A stretch of DNA of 64,000 nucleotides, taken from NCBI GenBank assembly GCA_024742285.1, contig JANSYR010000003.1:186001-250000 (forward strand), in the 5' to 3' direction. A program made the translations under genes and the position numbers. Each line of letters opens with the position of its first letter. Position 1 is the stretch's first letter. The notes below the pieces were generated by a model. That model saw only the letters and a list, made by a program, of their open reading frames with translations, made no database searches and had not been told where the DNA came from. The stretch is from a bacterium. GTDB lineage: Bacteria > Myxococcota_A > UBA9160 > UBA4427. Below, piece by piece: positions 21,114 through 30,129 of this stretch.

Positions 21114-21563
21114 ATGCAGAGCAACGCCACCCGCGACCTCGTCGTCGGCCTCTTCGTCCTGATCGGACTGCTGGCGCTCGCCTACCTCTCGCTCCAGGTG
21201 GGCGGCATCGAGCTCTCCCAGGGCGAGAAGATCCTGCTCAAGGCCACCTTCGACGACATCGGCGGCCTCTCCGCCCGCGCACCGGTCCGCGTCGCCGGCG
21301 TGAAGATCGGCCAGGTCTCGGGGATCGACCTCGACGAGGACCTGCGCGCGACGGTCAGCCTCGAGGTCGACGCGGACGTCGGGCTCTCGATCGACTCCTC
21401 CGCGGCGATCCGGACCGCCGGGCTGTTGGGCGACCAGTTCATCGCCGTCGAGCTCGGTGCCGAGGATGATGTGCTCCTCGACGGGGAGGCCTTCCAGTTC
21501 ACCGAGAGCGCCCTCTCGATCGAGAAGCTCGTCGGCCAGCTCGTCCACGACGCGGGCGTCTAG
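21114..21563 (+). CDS. mlaD: MCE-domain lipid-binding protein MlaD
   Basis: The 149-residue protein has an N-terminal membrane anchor (DLVVGLFVLIGLLALAYLSLQV) and one MCE domain (KATFDDIGGLSARAPVRVAGVKIGQV, AGLLGDQFIAVELG). It forms the periplasmic hexameric lipid tunnel on MlaE. The ending is short, without a long C-terminal helix extension. AAGGAAGGAT precedes the ATG. It is followed by mlaA after 107 bases. Confidence 0.94.
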   Translation: MQSNATRDLVVGLFVLIGLLALAYLSLQVGGIELSQGEKILLKATFDDIGGLSARAPVRVAGVKIGQVSGIDLDEDLRATVSLEVDADVGLSIDSSAAIRTAGLLGDQFIAVELGAEDDVLLDGEAFQFTESALSIEKLVGQLVHDAGV

Positions 21564-21670
21564 ACCAGCCGATCGACTTCGAGAGACGATGTTGGTCGGC
21601 GGCGTAGCCGGTCGGTCGTCTGGCACGTAGTATCCGCGCGACCCGCTGGCCCATCCATCTGGAACGTCTC

Positions 21671-22489
21671 GTGAACTCCGCCCGTCGAATCTTTCCGTCC
21701 ACGCTGATCGCGGTTCTCATGCTGCTGGTCACGACCGGGTGTGCCTGGCGAGAGGGGCCGGACCCGCTGGAGGACGCGAACCGCAAGGTCTTCGCCTTCA
21801 ATGAAGGGCTCGATCGCTACCTGTTGGCGCCCGCGGCGACGGCCTGGGACTTCGTCGTGCCCGAGTTCGCGCAGAAGGGCCTCGACAATTTCTTCGGTCA
21901 CCTGAACATGCCGATCGTCCTCGCGAACGACATCCTCCAGGGCAAACCGATCGCGGCCTTCGAGGACCTCGCGCGGATCACGCACAACACGGTCTTCGGC
22001 TTCGGTGGCTTCTACGACATTGCGACCGACCTCGGAATTCCCGAGAACGACGAGGATTTTGGTCAGACGCTGGGCTACTACGGGACGCCCGCGGGGCCCT
22101 ACCTGATGGTTCCGATCCTGGGCCCGTATACGCTTCGGGACGGCTTCGGCGAGATCGTGGACACGACGGCGACGGGCTATCTCTACTCTCCCGTCTGGAC
22201 ATCGGCGCGTACGCTGAATCTCGACACGGCTGAACTCTGGGGCGTCTCGATCGGTCAGAAGGGCCTGGAGCTCCTGAACCTGCGCTCGATCTTCGACGAG
22301 GAGCTCGAGGAGAGCCGGAAGGACGCCTTCGACTACTACGTGTTCGTGCGCAACGCCTATCTCCAGAGCCGGGCGGCGAAGGTGGCCGACCAGACCGACG
22401 CGCCGGTGATCGACGAAGACGACCTCTACTTCTTCGACGAAGAGGAGTTCGAAGAGGATGAGGAAGAGGAGGACTATGATGACATCTGA
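21671..22489 (+). CDS. mlaA: Outer-membrane lipoprotein MlaA (VacJ)
   Basis: The 272-residue protein has a lipobox signal (LVTTGC), then the VacJ core: PLEDANRKVFAFNEGLDRYLLAP, FFGHLNMPIVLANDILQGK, NTVFGFGGFYDIA and GTPAGPYLMVPILGPYTLRD. It sits in the outer membrane and hands phospholipid to MlaC. The start is GTG at 21671. The last about 25 residues form a very acidic tail (EEEFEEDEEEEDYDDI), and the purine-rich DNA that encodes it carries the ribosome-binding site of mlaC. Confidence 0.94.
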   Translation: MNSARRIFPSTLIAVLMLLVTTGCAWREGPDPLEDANRKVFAFNEGLDRYLLAPAATAWDFVVPEFAQKGLDNFFGHLNMPIVLANDILQGKPIAAFEDLARITHNTVFGFGGFYDIATDLGIPENDEDFGQTLGYYGTPAGPYLMVPILGPYTLRDGFGEIVDTTATGYLYSPVWTSARTLNLDTAELWGVSIGQKGLELLNLRSIFDEELEESRKDAFDYYVFVRNAYLQSRAAKVADQTDAPVIDEDDLYFFDEEEFEEDEEEEDYDDI

Positions 22490-23201
22490 GCCGACGGTCG
22501 ACGGACTCCGGGCGCGTCATCGGGTCTCGCTGACCCGGCGAAGCTCGCGGCGCGCGTTCACGCGCGGCGTGCTCGGCGGGATCGCGATCCTGCTCGTGAG
22601 CGCGCCGGTGGGTTTCTCCGCCGATGACTCCGCCGAAGAGGCCGAGCTGACGGCGGAGCCCACGCAGATCATCGAGAAGGCCGCCGGTCAGATCATGGCC
22701 GTCCTCGCGCGCAAGGACGAGCCCGCCGAGGTCCGCGTCCGAGAGATCGAGGAGATCGCCTACGCGATCTTCGACTTCACCACGATGTCGAAGCTCGTGC
22801 TGGCTCGAAACTGGCGGAAGATGGACAAGCCGAAGCGCGCCGAGTTCGTCCGCGAGTTCAAGACCCACCTCTCACGGACCTACGGCACGCGTCTGGATCG
22901 CTACGACCAGGAGGAGGTCGAGGTCTACGGCGCCCAGGTCGAGGTCCGAAACGACGTCACGGTCAAGAGCCGGATCGTGGGCGGCCAGTTCGACGGCGCG
23001 GAGATCGCCTACCGCCTGCGCAACCGCAAGGACGCGTGGAAGATCATCGACGTCGTGATCGAGGGCGTCTCCCTCGTCTCGAACTACCGCTCCCAGTTCG
23101 CGACCGTGCTGAACGGCGGAACGATCGACGATCTCATCACGAAGCTGAAGGACAAGAACTTCGTCGTCGACCAACCGGCGCCCGAGAAGGGGCAGGGGTA
23201 G
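22479..23201 (+). CDS. mlaC: Periplasmic phospholipid-binding protein MlaC
   Basis: The protein of about 240 residues has an Arg-rich signal sequence with a hydrophobic core (RRAFTRGVLGGIAILLVSAPVGFSA) and the Ttg2D/MlaC domain (FDFTTMSKLVLARNWRKM, EFVREFKTHLSRTYGTRL, AWKIIDVVIEGVSLVSNYRSQF). It shuttles lipid between MlaA and MlaD. AGGAGG at 22467-22472 lies 6 bases before ATG 22479 (and 3 before ATG 22476). The gene overlaps the mlaA end by 11 bases. An ATG at 22458 is possible but has no suitable site. Confidence 0.94.
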   Translation: MTSEPTVDGLRARHRVSLTRRSSRRAFTRGVLGGIAILLVSAPVGFSADDSAEEAELTAEPTQIIEKAAGQIMAVLARKDEPAEVRVREIEEIAYAIFDFTTMSKLVLARNWRKMDKPKRAEFVREFKTHLSRTYGTRLDRYDQEEVEVYGAQVEVRNDVTVKSRIVGGQFDGAEIAYRLRNRKDAWKIIDVVIEGVSLVSNYRSQFATVLNGGTIDDLITKLKDKNFVVDQPAPEKGQG

Positions 23202-23239
23202 GCCCGCCTGCCTTCACCGGAGAAGGGAGTCGCGCGGAA

Positions 23240-24085
23240 ATGCGGGCGAAGTACGAAGGCCAGGCCTTCACGGATCGGTTCGGACCCTGGGCCGCGATCG
23301 CAGGCGGCTCGGACGGGATCGGCCGGGCCTTCGCGGAAGTGCTCGCCGAACGAGGCTTCGACCTCGTCCTGATCGCGCGCAACGAAGCGAAGCTCGAGGA
23401 CACGGCCCGCGCGATCCGGGATGCCCACTGTGTCGAGGTCCGGGTCGCGAGCATCGATCTGACCGGGGCCGACCTCGAGAAGGAGGTCGCTCAGGCGCTC
23501 GAGGGCCTCGACCTCGGTCTCTTCATCTACAACGCGGGCTCGGGACGCGGCATGGGGCCCTTCCTCGAGTCCGAGGCCGATCACTGGCTCCACCAGATGG
23601 AGCTCAGCTGCCGTGGACCGCTCCTGCTCTCGCATCAGGTCGGCCGCACGCTCTGCGCCCGGGGCCGGGGCGGCCTGATCATCATGTCCTCGCTGAGCTC
23701 GCTCTGCGGAAGCGCCTATACGACGACCTACGCCGCATCGAAGGCCTTCGACACGATCCTCGCCGAAGGGCTGTGGCAGGAGTTCGGGCCGCAGGGCGTC
23801 GACGTCGTCGGCTGTCTCGCCGGATCGACGGATACCGAGACCTTCCGCGAGGACACCGGGGGGAGCGACGAGGCGATGGATCCCCGGGACGTCGCCCTCG
23901 AGACCCTCGCGTTCCTCGGGCGCGGGCCGACCTTCGTTCCGGGCGCCGCGAATCGCGCCGGGGCGAAGGCGATGTGGCCGGTTCCCCGGATTCCCCTCGT
24001 CCAGGCGCTCAGCAGGGTCAATGCGACGAACTTCGCGCTGCCGTATCACGCGCAGGAAGGCGAGGAGTTCGGGGATCTCGACTAG
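23240..24085 (+). CDS. Short-chain dehydrogenase/reductase
   Basis: This 281-residue classical SDR has the nucleotide site AIAGGSDGIGRAFAEVLAERG, IYNAGSG, catalytic Ser in IIMSSLSSLCGSA, and the YxxxK equivalent TTYAASKAFDTIL. The TGxxxGxG motif appears as AGGSDGIG. A GGAG-containing site lies upstream of the ATG at 23240. It follows mlaC by 38 bases on the same strand and may be read through from the mla transcript, though no lipid-transport role is known for such proteins. Substrate is unknown. Confidence 0.9.
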   Translation: MRAKYEGQAFTDRFGPWAAIAGGSDGIGRAFAEVLAERGFDLVLIARNEAKLEDTARAIRDAHCVEVRVASIDLTGADLEKEVAQALEGLDLGLFIYNAGSGRGMGPFLESEADHWLHQMELSCRGPLLLSHQVGRTLCARGRGGLIIMSSLSSLCGSAYTTTYAASKAFDTILAEGLWQEFGPQGVDVVGCLAGSTDTETFREDTGGSDEAMDPRDVALETLAFLGRGPTFVPGAANRAGAKAMWPVPRIPLVQALSRVNATNFALPYHAQEGEEFGDLD

Positions 24086-24086
24086 G

Positions 24087-24118
24087 CTCCGTCCGGGGAC
24101 TCGAACCCGGGAGACGGA
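24087..24118. other. Hairpin whose loop region resembles a tRNA T-arm
   Basis: Immediately after the SDR stop, TCCGTC pairs with GACGGA around an inner CGGG/CCCG stem. On the minus strand the loop reads GGGTTCGAGTCCC, the pattern of a tRNA T-psi-C arm. No D-arm, anticodon arm or matching acceptor strand is present, so it is not a tRNA gene. It may be the terminator of the SDR gene, a tRNA 3'-end relic or chance. Confidence 0.35.
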
Positions 24119-24303
24119 ATGGGAAAGCTCGAAGGCAAGGTCGCACTCGTGACGGGAGCGGCCTCCGGTGTGGGTCGGCAGACGGCGCCATGGGCAGCCC
24201 CGAGCAGGTCGCGGACCTGATCGCGTTCCTCGCCTCGGACGAGGCGGCCTACATCAACGGCGAGGACATCGTGATCGACGGCGGCACGCGCTCCGCGATC
24301 TAG
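24119..24303 (+). pseudogene. Internally deleted SDR gene remnant
   Basis: The sequence starts with an intact SDR beginning ([19 protein letters not shown], the cofactor-binding motif). Within about 60 bases it switches, in another frame, to an intact SDR ending ([18 protein letters not shown] then GEDIVIDGGTRSAI and stop at 24301). About 180 codons of the middle of a normal 250-residue SDR are missing and the two ends are out of frame with each other. An internal deletion is the simplest reading. It is a different SDR type from the intact neighbour, which lacks the [10 protein letters not shown] start and IDGG end. Confidence 0.8.
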
Positions 24304-24333
24304 TCCCGGCTCCGGGTGATCGCCGTCGCGCGC

Positions 24334-25797
24334 TCAGTCCTCGCTTCCGTTCGGGTCGCGCCAGGTCCGCTCGAAGGGGAGGCGCCAGGCGCGCGGCGCG
24401 ATCAGCTGGTGGATCGCGTTCGGTCCCCACGACCCCACCGAATAGGGACGGGCGGGAGGCGGTGTCTCGAGGAGCGGCGCGGCGACCTCCCAGAGACGCT
24501 CGATGCCTTCCGCGGTCGTGAAGAGCGTTCGGTCCCCGCGCATCGCGTCGAGGATCAGCCGCTCGTAGGCCTCGAGGACGTCGCCTGCGAACTCCGTGTC
24601 GCGCATGGCGAACTGCAGGCTGAGCTTGTCGAGCCGCATGCCGGGCCCCGGGCGCTTCCCGTAGAAGGAGAGCGACATCTTGGAGACGTCGGAGAGGTCG
24701 AAGGTGAGGTGGTCCGGGCCGTGGGCGCCGACGCCGGAGTCGGCGGGGAACATGCTCTTGGGTGGTTCCCGGAACGCGATCGAGATGATCCGCTGACCTT
24801 CGGCGAGCCGCTTCCCGGTTCGCAGGAAGAAGGGCACGTCGGCCCATCGCCAATTGTCGATCATGCACTTGAGGGCGATGAACGTCTCGGTCTCGGATTC
24901 CGGATCGACCCCCTCGATCTCGCGGTAGTCGGCGTACTGGCCGCGCACCACGTCCTCCGGATGAATCGGCTGCATGCTCCGGAAGACCTTGTTCTTCTCC
25001 TCGCTGATCGGGCCGGGTGCGAGCTCCGTCGGCGGCTCCATCGCCGTGAACGCGAGGATCTGGAAGAGGTGCGTCACGACCATGTCGCGGAAGGCGCCGG
25101 TCGCCTCGTAGAACGCCGCCCGCGTCTCGAGTCCGAGCGTCTCGGGCACGTCGATCTGGATGTGGTCGATGAAATTCCGGTTCCAGATCGGCTCGAAGAG
25201 CCCGTTCGCGAAGCGGAAGGCGAGGATGTTCTGCGCCGGCTCCTTGCCCAGGAAGTGGTCGATCCGGAAGATCTGCTCCTCGTCGAAGACCGCGTGCAGC
25301 TGACGGTTCAGGGCGCAGGAACTCTCGAGGTTCGTGCCAAAGGGCTTCTCCATCACGATCCGTGAACGCTCGACCAGACCGGCTTCGCCGATGGTCTCGA
25401 CCGCGGAGAGCGCGGCGCCGGGCGGCACGCTCAGATAGTGGAGTCGTCGGCACTCTTCGTCGAGCTCGCGCTCGGCACGCTCGACGGCGTCACGCAGCGC
25501 GCTCGGGCCGGCTCCGAGCGGCACGTATTCGAGGAGCGATTCGAAGTGCCGGACGCGATCGGGCTGGGGCGCTTCGTCGGCGAATTCTTCGAGCGCCTCG
25601 CGGACGATGGCGCGGAAGCGTTCGGTGTCGAGCTCCTCGAGCGAGACGCCGATGATGCGGCTCTTGGGGACGAAGCCCTCACCGACGAGATGGAAGAGGC
25701 CGGGGAGGAGCTTGCGACGCGAGAGATCGCCCGTCGCTCCGAAGAGGACCACGACCTGCGGATATTGCGGACCGATGTCCGCCGCGTTCTTGCTCAA
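24334..25797 (-). CDS. zwf: Glucose-6-phosphate dehydrogenase
   Basis: The 487-residue enzyme oxidises glucose-6-phosphate to 6-phosphogluconolactone with NADP+. The cofactor site [15 protein letters not shown] and the active-site block [14 protein letters not shown] are intact, followed by [15 protein letters not shown] and [15 protein letters not shown]. Length is normal. No ATG fits: a TTG at 25797, with CGGAGG 6-8 bases upstream, gives the right N-terminus. It is divergent from gnd-pgl, so both steps that follow are encoded next door. Confidence 0.96.
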   Translation of the reverse strand: MSKNAADIGPQYPQVVVLFGATGDLSRRKLLPGLFHLVGEGFVPKSRIIGVSLEELDTERFRAIVREALEEFADEAPQPDRVRHFESLLEYVPLGAGPSALRDAVERAERELDEECRRLHYLSVPPGAALSAVETIGEAGLVERSRIVMEKPFGTNLESSCALNRQLHAVFDEEQIFRIDHFLGKEPAQNILAFRFANGLFEPIWNRNFIDHIQIDVPETLGLETRAAFYEATGAFRDMVVTHLFQILAFTAMEPPTELAPGPISEEKNKVFRSMQPIHPEDVVRGQYADYREIEGVDPESETETFIALKCMIDNWRWADVPFFLRTGKRLAEGQRIISIAFREPPKSMFPADSGVGAHGPDHLTFDLSDVSKMSLSFYGKRPGPGMRLDKLSLQFAMRDTEFAGDVLEAYERLILDAMRGDRTLFTTAEGIERLWEVAAPLLETPPPARPYSVGSWGPNAIHQLIAPRAWRLPFERTWRDPNGSED

Positions 25798-26028
25798 AGC
25801 CTGCCTCCGCGTCGATGCGCGTCGTCGTTCGATTCGAAGGTACGGCACTCCTTCGTCCGGCGCCGAGGGCGCGGCCCGCAGAGGCGGGAGAATCCGCGCG
25901 TCTGGGTCGGGTTCGGCCCAAACCGTCGGCCACCCACGATCCCTGCCGATCTCGGCGGAGGACTTCGATATGGTGGACACGCGCAGGTCGGCCGGGGACG
26001 CCCGGTCGTGGTCGTGACGGAGGGGCGA

Positions 26029-27003
26029 ATGCAGATCGCGCTGGTCGGACTCGGAAAGATGGGCGCCAACATGGCGCGTCGGCTGATGCAGGGGGGGCAC
26101 GAGGTCGTCGTCTACGACCTCGATCGCGAGGCCGTCGACGCGTTGGAGAGCGAGGGCGCCGTCGGGGCGACCGATCTCGCCGATCTCGCGACGCGACTCG
26201 AGGCTCCGCGCGCGGTCTGGGTGATGGTGCCCTGTGGTGATCCGACGGAAGCCGTGATTCGCGACCTCGTTCAGGTGCTGGGGCCCGACGACGTCATCAT
26301 CGACGGCGGCAACGCCCACTACAAGGATGACGTTCGCCGGGCCGGCGAGCTGGCGGAGTCCGGCCTCCACTACGTCGACGTGGGCACGAGCGGCGGCGTC
26401 TGGGGACTCGAGCGGGGCTACTGCTTGATGATCGGCGCGTCGGAGGCGATCTGGAACCGACTCCGGCCCGTCTTCGCGACCCTGGCCCCGGGACGCGGCG
26501 ACATCGAGGCCACCCCCGGCCGGCGCGCCGGCGCCAGCACCGCCGAGGAAGGCTACCTCCACTGCGGCCCGCCCGGAGCCGGGCACTTCGTCAAGATGAT
26601 CCACAACGGGATCGAGTACGGCATGATGCAGGCCTACGCGGAAGGCTTCGACATCCTGCGCGCCCAGGGCGGCGAGAGCGTCGAAGAATCGCTGCGACTC
26701 TCGCTCGACGTCGGTGAGATCGCGGAGGTCTGGCGGCGCGGCAGCGTCGTGACGTCCTGGCTGCTCGACCTGACGGCTTCGGCCCTCGCGAAGAGCCCGG
26801 AGCTCGACGAGTACTCGGGCCACGTCTCCGACTCGGGCGAAGGGCGCTGGACCGTCGAGGCGGCCGTCGAATCCGGGACACCCGCCGAAGTGCTGACGTC
26901 CTCGCTCTATACCCGCTTCCGTTCGCGCAAGAGCCACACCTTCGCGGAGAAGATCCTGTCCGCCATGCGCGCCGGCTTCGGCGGCCACCAGGAGCCACGT
27001 TAG
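26029..27003 (+). CDS. gnd: 6-phosphogluconate dehydrogenase, short (decarboxylating) form
   Basis: The 324-residue protein is of the shorter bacterial GndA/YqeC-like class. It has the Rossmann motif [30 protein letters not shown], substrate block [21 protein letters not shown]-like and catalytic Lys in [20 protein letters not shown]. It converts 6-phosphogluconate to ribulose-5-phosphate with CO2 and NAD(P)H. GGAGG precedes the ATG. The shorter class tends to favour NAD+, which is not decidable here. pgl begins on the next base after its stop. Confidence 0.93.
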   Translation: MQIALVGLGKMGANMARRLMQGGHEVVVYDLDREAVDALESEGAVGATDLADLATRLEAPRAVWVMVPCGDPTEAVIRDLVQVLGPDDVIIDGGNAHYKDDVRRAGELAESGLHYVDVGTSGGVWGLERGYCLMIGASEAIWNRLRPVFATLAPGRGDIEATPGRRAGASTAEEGYLHCGPPGAGHFVKMIHNGIEYGMMQAYAEGFDILRAQGGESVEESLRLSLDVGEIAEVWRRGSVVTSWLLDLTASALAKSPELDEYSGHVSDSGEGRWTVEAAVESGTPAEVLTSSLYTRFRSRKSHTFAEKILSAMRAGFGGHQEPR

Positions 27004-27786
27004 TTGGCCGACCCCGCGCCGGACTCCCTGCAGCCGCTGGCTTCCGGAGGTCGCCTTCATCGGTTTCCCGACGCCGAAGCCGTGGCGCGCTCGGCGGCGG
27101 ACGCCTTCGAGGCGGAGGCGGTCGCGGCGATCGATGCGCGCGGCGCGTTCCGGGTCCTGCTCTCCGGAGGCTCGACTCCGAAGCGGATGCTCGAGGTGCT
27201 CGCCGAGCGGGTCGACGACGTGCCTTTCGGCTGGGACGCCGTCCGCTTCTTCTTCGGCGACGAAAGGTCGGTCGGGCCGGATCATCCGGATTCGAACTAC
27301 GGGATGGCGTGCCGCGCGCTGCTCGACGCGATCCCGGGGTCGGCGCGGCGCGCGGAGCGATTGCGGGGAGAGGCGCCGGATCCGTCGGAGGCGGCGCGCG
27401 ACTACGAAGCGTGCGTGGCCCGGGAGTTCGGGGTCTCCACCCACGGCGCGCCCCCGGCCTTCGATCTGGTCTTCCTCGGGATGGGAGACGACGGTCACAC
27501 GGCTTCGCTGTTTCCGGGGACCGCCGCGCTCGAGGAGCAGACGCGCTGGTTCGTCGCGAACGAGGTACCGCAGCTCGGGACCCGTCGATTGACGGCGACC
27601 TTTCCCCTGCTCGCCGGCGCGCGGCGGATCGTCTTTCTGGTTTGCGGAGCGGGGAAGCGGGCGCGCATGGCCGAGATCATGAGTCCGAATCGGGATCCCT
27701 CCGCGGTTCATCCGTGCGAGCGTGTTCGAAACGAAGGGCGGCTCGACTGGTTCGTCGATCGGGCCGCGGTGGGCGATCTCCGATGA
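27004..27786 (+). CDS. pgl: 6-phosphogluconolactonase
   Basis: The 260-residue DevB-type lactonase has the sugar-phosphate isomerase-like motifs VLLSGGSTPKRML, FFFGDERSVGPDHPDSNYGM and LGMGDDGHTASLFPGT. It hydrolyses the product of Zwf. Translation starts at TTG 27004, directly abutting the gnd stop, with AGGAG 11 bases upstream inside gnd. The stop overlaps the next ATG (ATGA), so gnd-pgl-btuF-like form one coupled operon. Confidence 0.94.
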   Translation: MADPAPDSLQPLASGGRLHRFPDAEAVARSAADAFEAEAVAAIDARGAFRVLLSGGSTPKRMLEVLAERVDDVPFGWDAVRFFFGDERSVGPDHPDSNYGMACRALLDAIPGSARRAERLRGEAPDPSEAARDYEACVAREFGVSTHGAPPAFDLVFLGMGDDGHTASLFPGTAALEEQTRWFVANEVPQLGTRRLTATFPLLAGARRIVFLVCGAGKRARMAEIMSPNRDPSAVHPCERVRNEGRLDWFVDRAAVGDLR

Positions 27787-28739
27787 GTCGCCCCGATCGG
27801 ATCGTGTCGCTCCTGCCTTCCGCGACCGAGATCGTGTTCGCGGTCGGCGCGGGGGATCGGCTCGTCGGTCGTTCCCACGAGTGCGACCATCCCCCCGGCG
27901 TCGAAGTGCTCCCGGTACTCACGCGCCCGAGGCGGTCGCTGCCGCGCGCGAGCGGCGCGATCGATCGGACGGTCCGGGAGATCGTCGCCGAGGCGATCGC
28001 CGTCTACGAGCTCGACCTGCCGACCCTGGAATCGGCTGCCCCGGACCTGATCGTGACGCAGGACCTGTGCGAGGTCTGCGCCGTCTCCCTCGACGACGTG
28101 CGGCAGGCCCTGAACGAGCTGGCGGCGCGGGACGTCGAGATCTGCAGCCTGAGTCCGCTTCGTCTCTCCGACGTATGGGAGGACGTGCGGCGGGTCGGGC
28201 GCGCCGCAGGGCGCGCGTCGGAAGGGGAGGCGGCCGCGCGATCCTTCGAGGCGCGCTGCGCCGCGCTCGGCGAGGCGACCGCTCTGCTCGGGCGCCCTCG
28301 GGTCCTGACGATCGAGTGGCTCGACCCGGTCATGATCGGCGGGACGTGGATGCCGGAGCTCGTCGAGATCGCCGGCGGCGAGGCGCTCGTGACCCGGGCG
28401 GGCGATCACGCTCCGACCCTCGAGCTGGACGCGCTGCGCGCCCTCGACCCCGACGTCGTCGTGCTGAAGCCCTGCGGTTTCGACGTCGCGCGGACCCTCC
28501 GCGAGACGGCGCTGTTCCGAACGATGCTTCCCTGGGAGGAGTGGCGCGCGGCGAGGAGTGGAGAGGTCTACGTCGCCGATGGCAACGCGTACTTCAATCG
28601 GCCCGGTCCGCGGCTCGTCGAGTCCGCGGAGATCCTGGCGGCGATCCTCCATCCAGGGTCGTTTCCCGACCTCGTCGCGCGCCACGGACCCGAGCTCCGG
28701 CGGATCACGCCCGAAGGCGAGGCCGTCGCGTTCCGCTGA
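27783..28739 (+). CDS. Cobalamin-binding / BtuF-like periplasmic-binding-fold protein
   Basis: This 318-residue protein has a type III solute-binding fold (PF01497): RIVSLLPSATEIVFAVGAGDRLVGRSHECDHP, DLIVTQDLCEVC, VLTIEWLDPVMIGGTWMPEL and LDPDVVVLKPCGFDV. It starts at once with the fold and has no signal peptide, unlike exported BtuF. Its position at the end of a pentose phosphate operon, with no permease or ATPase, makes a transporter role doubtful. A cytoplasmic corrinoid-binding role is possible, and a B12-dependent metH is elsewhere in the window. Start codon overlaps the pgl stop. Confidence 0.85.
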   Translation: MSRPDRIVSLLPSATEIVFAVGAGDRLVGRSHECDHPPGVEVLPVLTRPRRSLPRASGAIDRTVREIVAEAIAVYELDLPTLESAAPDLIVTQDLCEVCAVSLDDVRQALNELAARDVEICSLSPLRLSDVWEDVRRVGRAAGRASEGEAAARSFEARCAALGEATALLGRPRVLTIEWLDPVMIGGTWMPELVEIAGGEALVTRAGDHAPTLELDALRALDPDVVVLKPCGFDVARTLRETALFRTMLPWEEWRAARSGEVYVADGNAYFNRPGPRLVESAEILAAILHPGSFPDLVARHGPELRRITPEGEAVAFR

Positions 28740-28769
28740 CTTCGAGGGAGGGCCGAACGAGCGTGCCGC

Positions 28770-29984
28770 TCAGCCGCCGTCCCCCGGCTCCTCCGCCTCG
28801 GGCGGGGTCGCGTCCTGGAGGTCGTTCCGGAAGCCCTCGGGCAGCTGCACCTTCTGCCGTCCGCCCTTCTTGCCGCGCTTGACGCGCATGGCAGTCGGCG
28901 GAAAGGCCATCTCCGGATCGCCTTCGTCGAGAATCGCGTCGAGCTCGGAGAGCGAGTCGATCCGGATCAGCTTGTCGCGCATCTTGGTCGAGCCCGGGAA
29001 GCCCTTGGTGTACCAGGTCGCGTGCTTTCGAAAGTCGCGGATGCCGATCCGCTCGGTCACCCATTCGCAGAGGAGGCGTGCGTGGGTGCGCATCGTCTCG
29101 ATCACTTCGCCGAAGTTCGGCGGGTCCGGCGGCGCAACGCCTGCGAAGACGGCAGCGAGATCGCGGAAGAGCCACGGGCGACCGAGACAGCCGCGCCCGA
29201 CGACCACGCCGTCGCAGCCGGTCGCGCGCATCATGCGAAGGGCATCGTAGGCTTCCCAGATGTCGCCGTTGCCGAAGACGGGGATCGAATCGACGGCCTG
29301 CTTGAGCTCGCCGATCGCGTTCCAGTCGGCCTCGCCGTCGTAGAGCTGGGCAGCGGTCCGAGCGTGGAGGGCGATGGCCTTCACGCCTTCGGCCTCGGCG
29401 ATCCGGCCGGTTTCGAGGAAGGTCATCCAGTCGTCGTCGATCCCCATGCGGAACTTGATCGTGACGGGGATGTCGCCCGCGTTCTTCACGGCGGCGCGCA
29501 CGATCGATTCGAGGAGCCGCGGCTTGGCCGGAATCGCTGCGCCGCCCCCCTTTCGCGTGACCTTGCGGACCGGGCATCCGAAGTTCATGTCGATGTGATC
29601 GACGCGGTCCTCGCCGACGAGGAGCTTCGTCGCCTCGCCGACGTAGTGTGGGTCGACGCCGTAGAGCTGGAGGCTGCGCGGGCTCTCGTCGGGATCGAAC
29701 TCGGCGAGGTGCATCGTCTTCGCGTTCCGCTCGACCAGCGCCCGGGCCGTGATCATCTCGGAGACGTAGAGCCCGGCGCCGAAGCTTCGGCAGAGGCGCC
29801 GGAAGGGCGCGTTCGTGATCCCGGCCATCGGCGCGAGGACGACCGGCGGGTCCGCCAGGATCGGGCCGAGGGAGACCGGTGCGAACTCGCCGGGGGCGGC
29901 GGGCGCGACGTCGCGGTTGATCTCGCTTACGTAGGTGGGGTCCAAGTCGGCATTCCAGCGCACAGGCAGGCGGGTAGATACCAC
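28770..29984 (-). CDS. tRNA-dihydrouridine synthase (DusB-like)
   Basis: The protein of about 404 residues is an FMN-dependent TIM barrel that reduces uridines in the tRNA D-loop. Motifs: VLAPMAGITNAPFRRL, VSEMITARAL, IDMNFGCPVRKVTRKGGGAA with the catalytic Cys, VFGNGDIWEAYDAL and GVVVGRGCLGRPWLF. The C-terminal extension (KRGKKGGRQKVQLPEG onward, about 50 residues) is basic then acidic. The start is uncertain: no ATG fits, and a GTG at 29984 or 29963 is likely. DusB versus another Dus class cannot be fixed. It is divergent from the secreted repeat protein. Confidence 0.88.
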   Translation of the reverse strand: MVSTRLPVRWNADLDPTYVSEINRDVAPAAPGEFAPVSLGPILADPPVVLAPMAGITNAPFRRLCRSFGAGLYVSEMITARALVERNAKTMHLAEFDPDESPRSLQLYGVDPHYVGEATKLLVGEDRVDHIDMNFGCPVRKVTRKGGGAAIPAKPRLLESIVRAAVKNAGDIPVTIKFRMGIDDDWMTFLETGRIAEAEGVKAIALHARTAAQLYDGEADWNAIGELKQAVDSIPVFGNGDIWEAYDALRMMRATGCDGVVVGRGCLGRPWLFRDLAAVFAGVAPPDPPNFGEVIETMRTHARLLCEWVTERIGIRDFRKHATWYTKGFPGSTKMRDKLIRIDSLSELDAILDEGDPEMAFPPTAMRVKRGKKGGRQKVQLPEGFRNDLQDATPPEAEEPGDGG

Positions 29985-30129
29985 GCCTCGGGCGTCCCGT
30001 GAATCGCGGTCGGCGCACGGACGCCCACGAGGCCGTCGCCCGTGGGGTCGCGCGCCGTCGTGTATGCGATCGGTCCGGCCGCCGGGCCCGTCGCTTGCCC
30101 CGAGCGCCGATCCGGGCTCTCTTCTGCCC

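Noticed and set aside
24094-24111. tRNA gene on the minus strand
   Set aside because: Only a T-arm-like piece is present. There is no D-arm, anticodon arm, paired acceptor strand or CCA, and the region before it is the SDR remnant.
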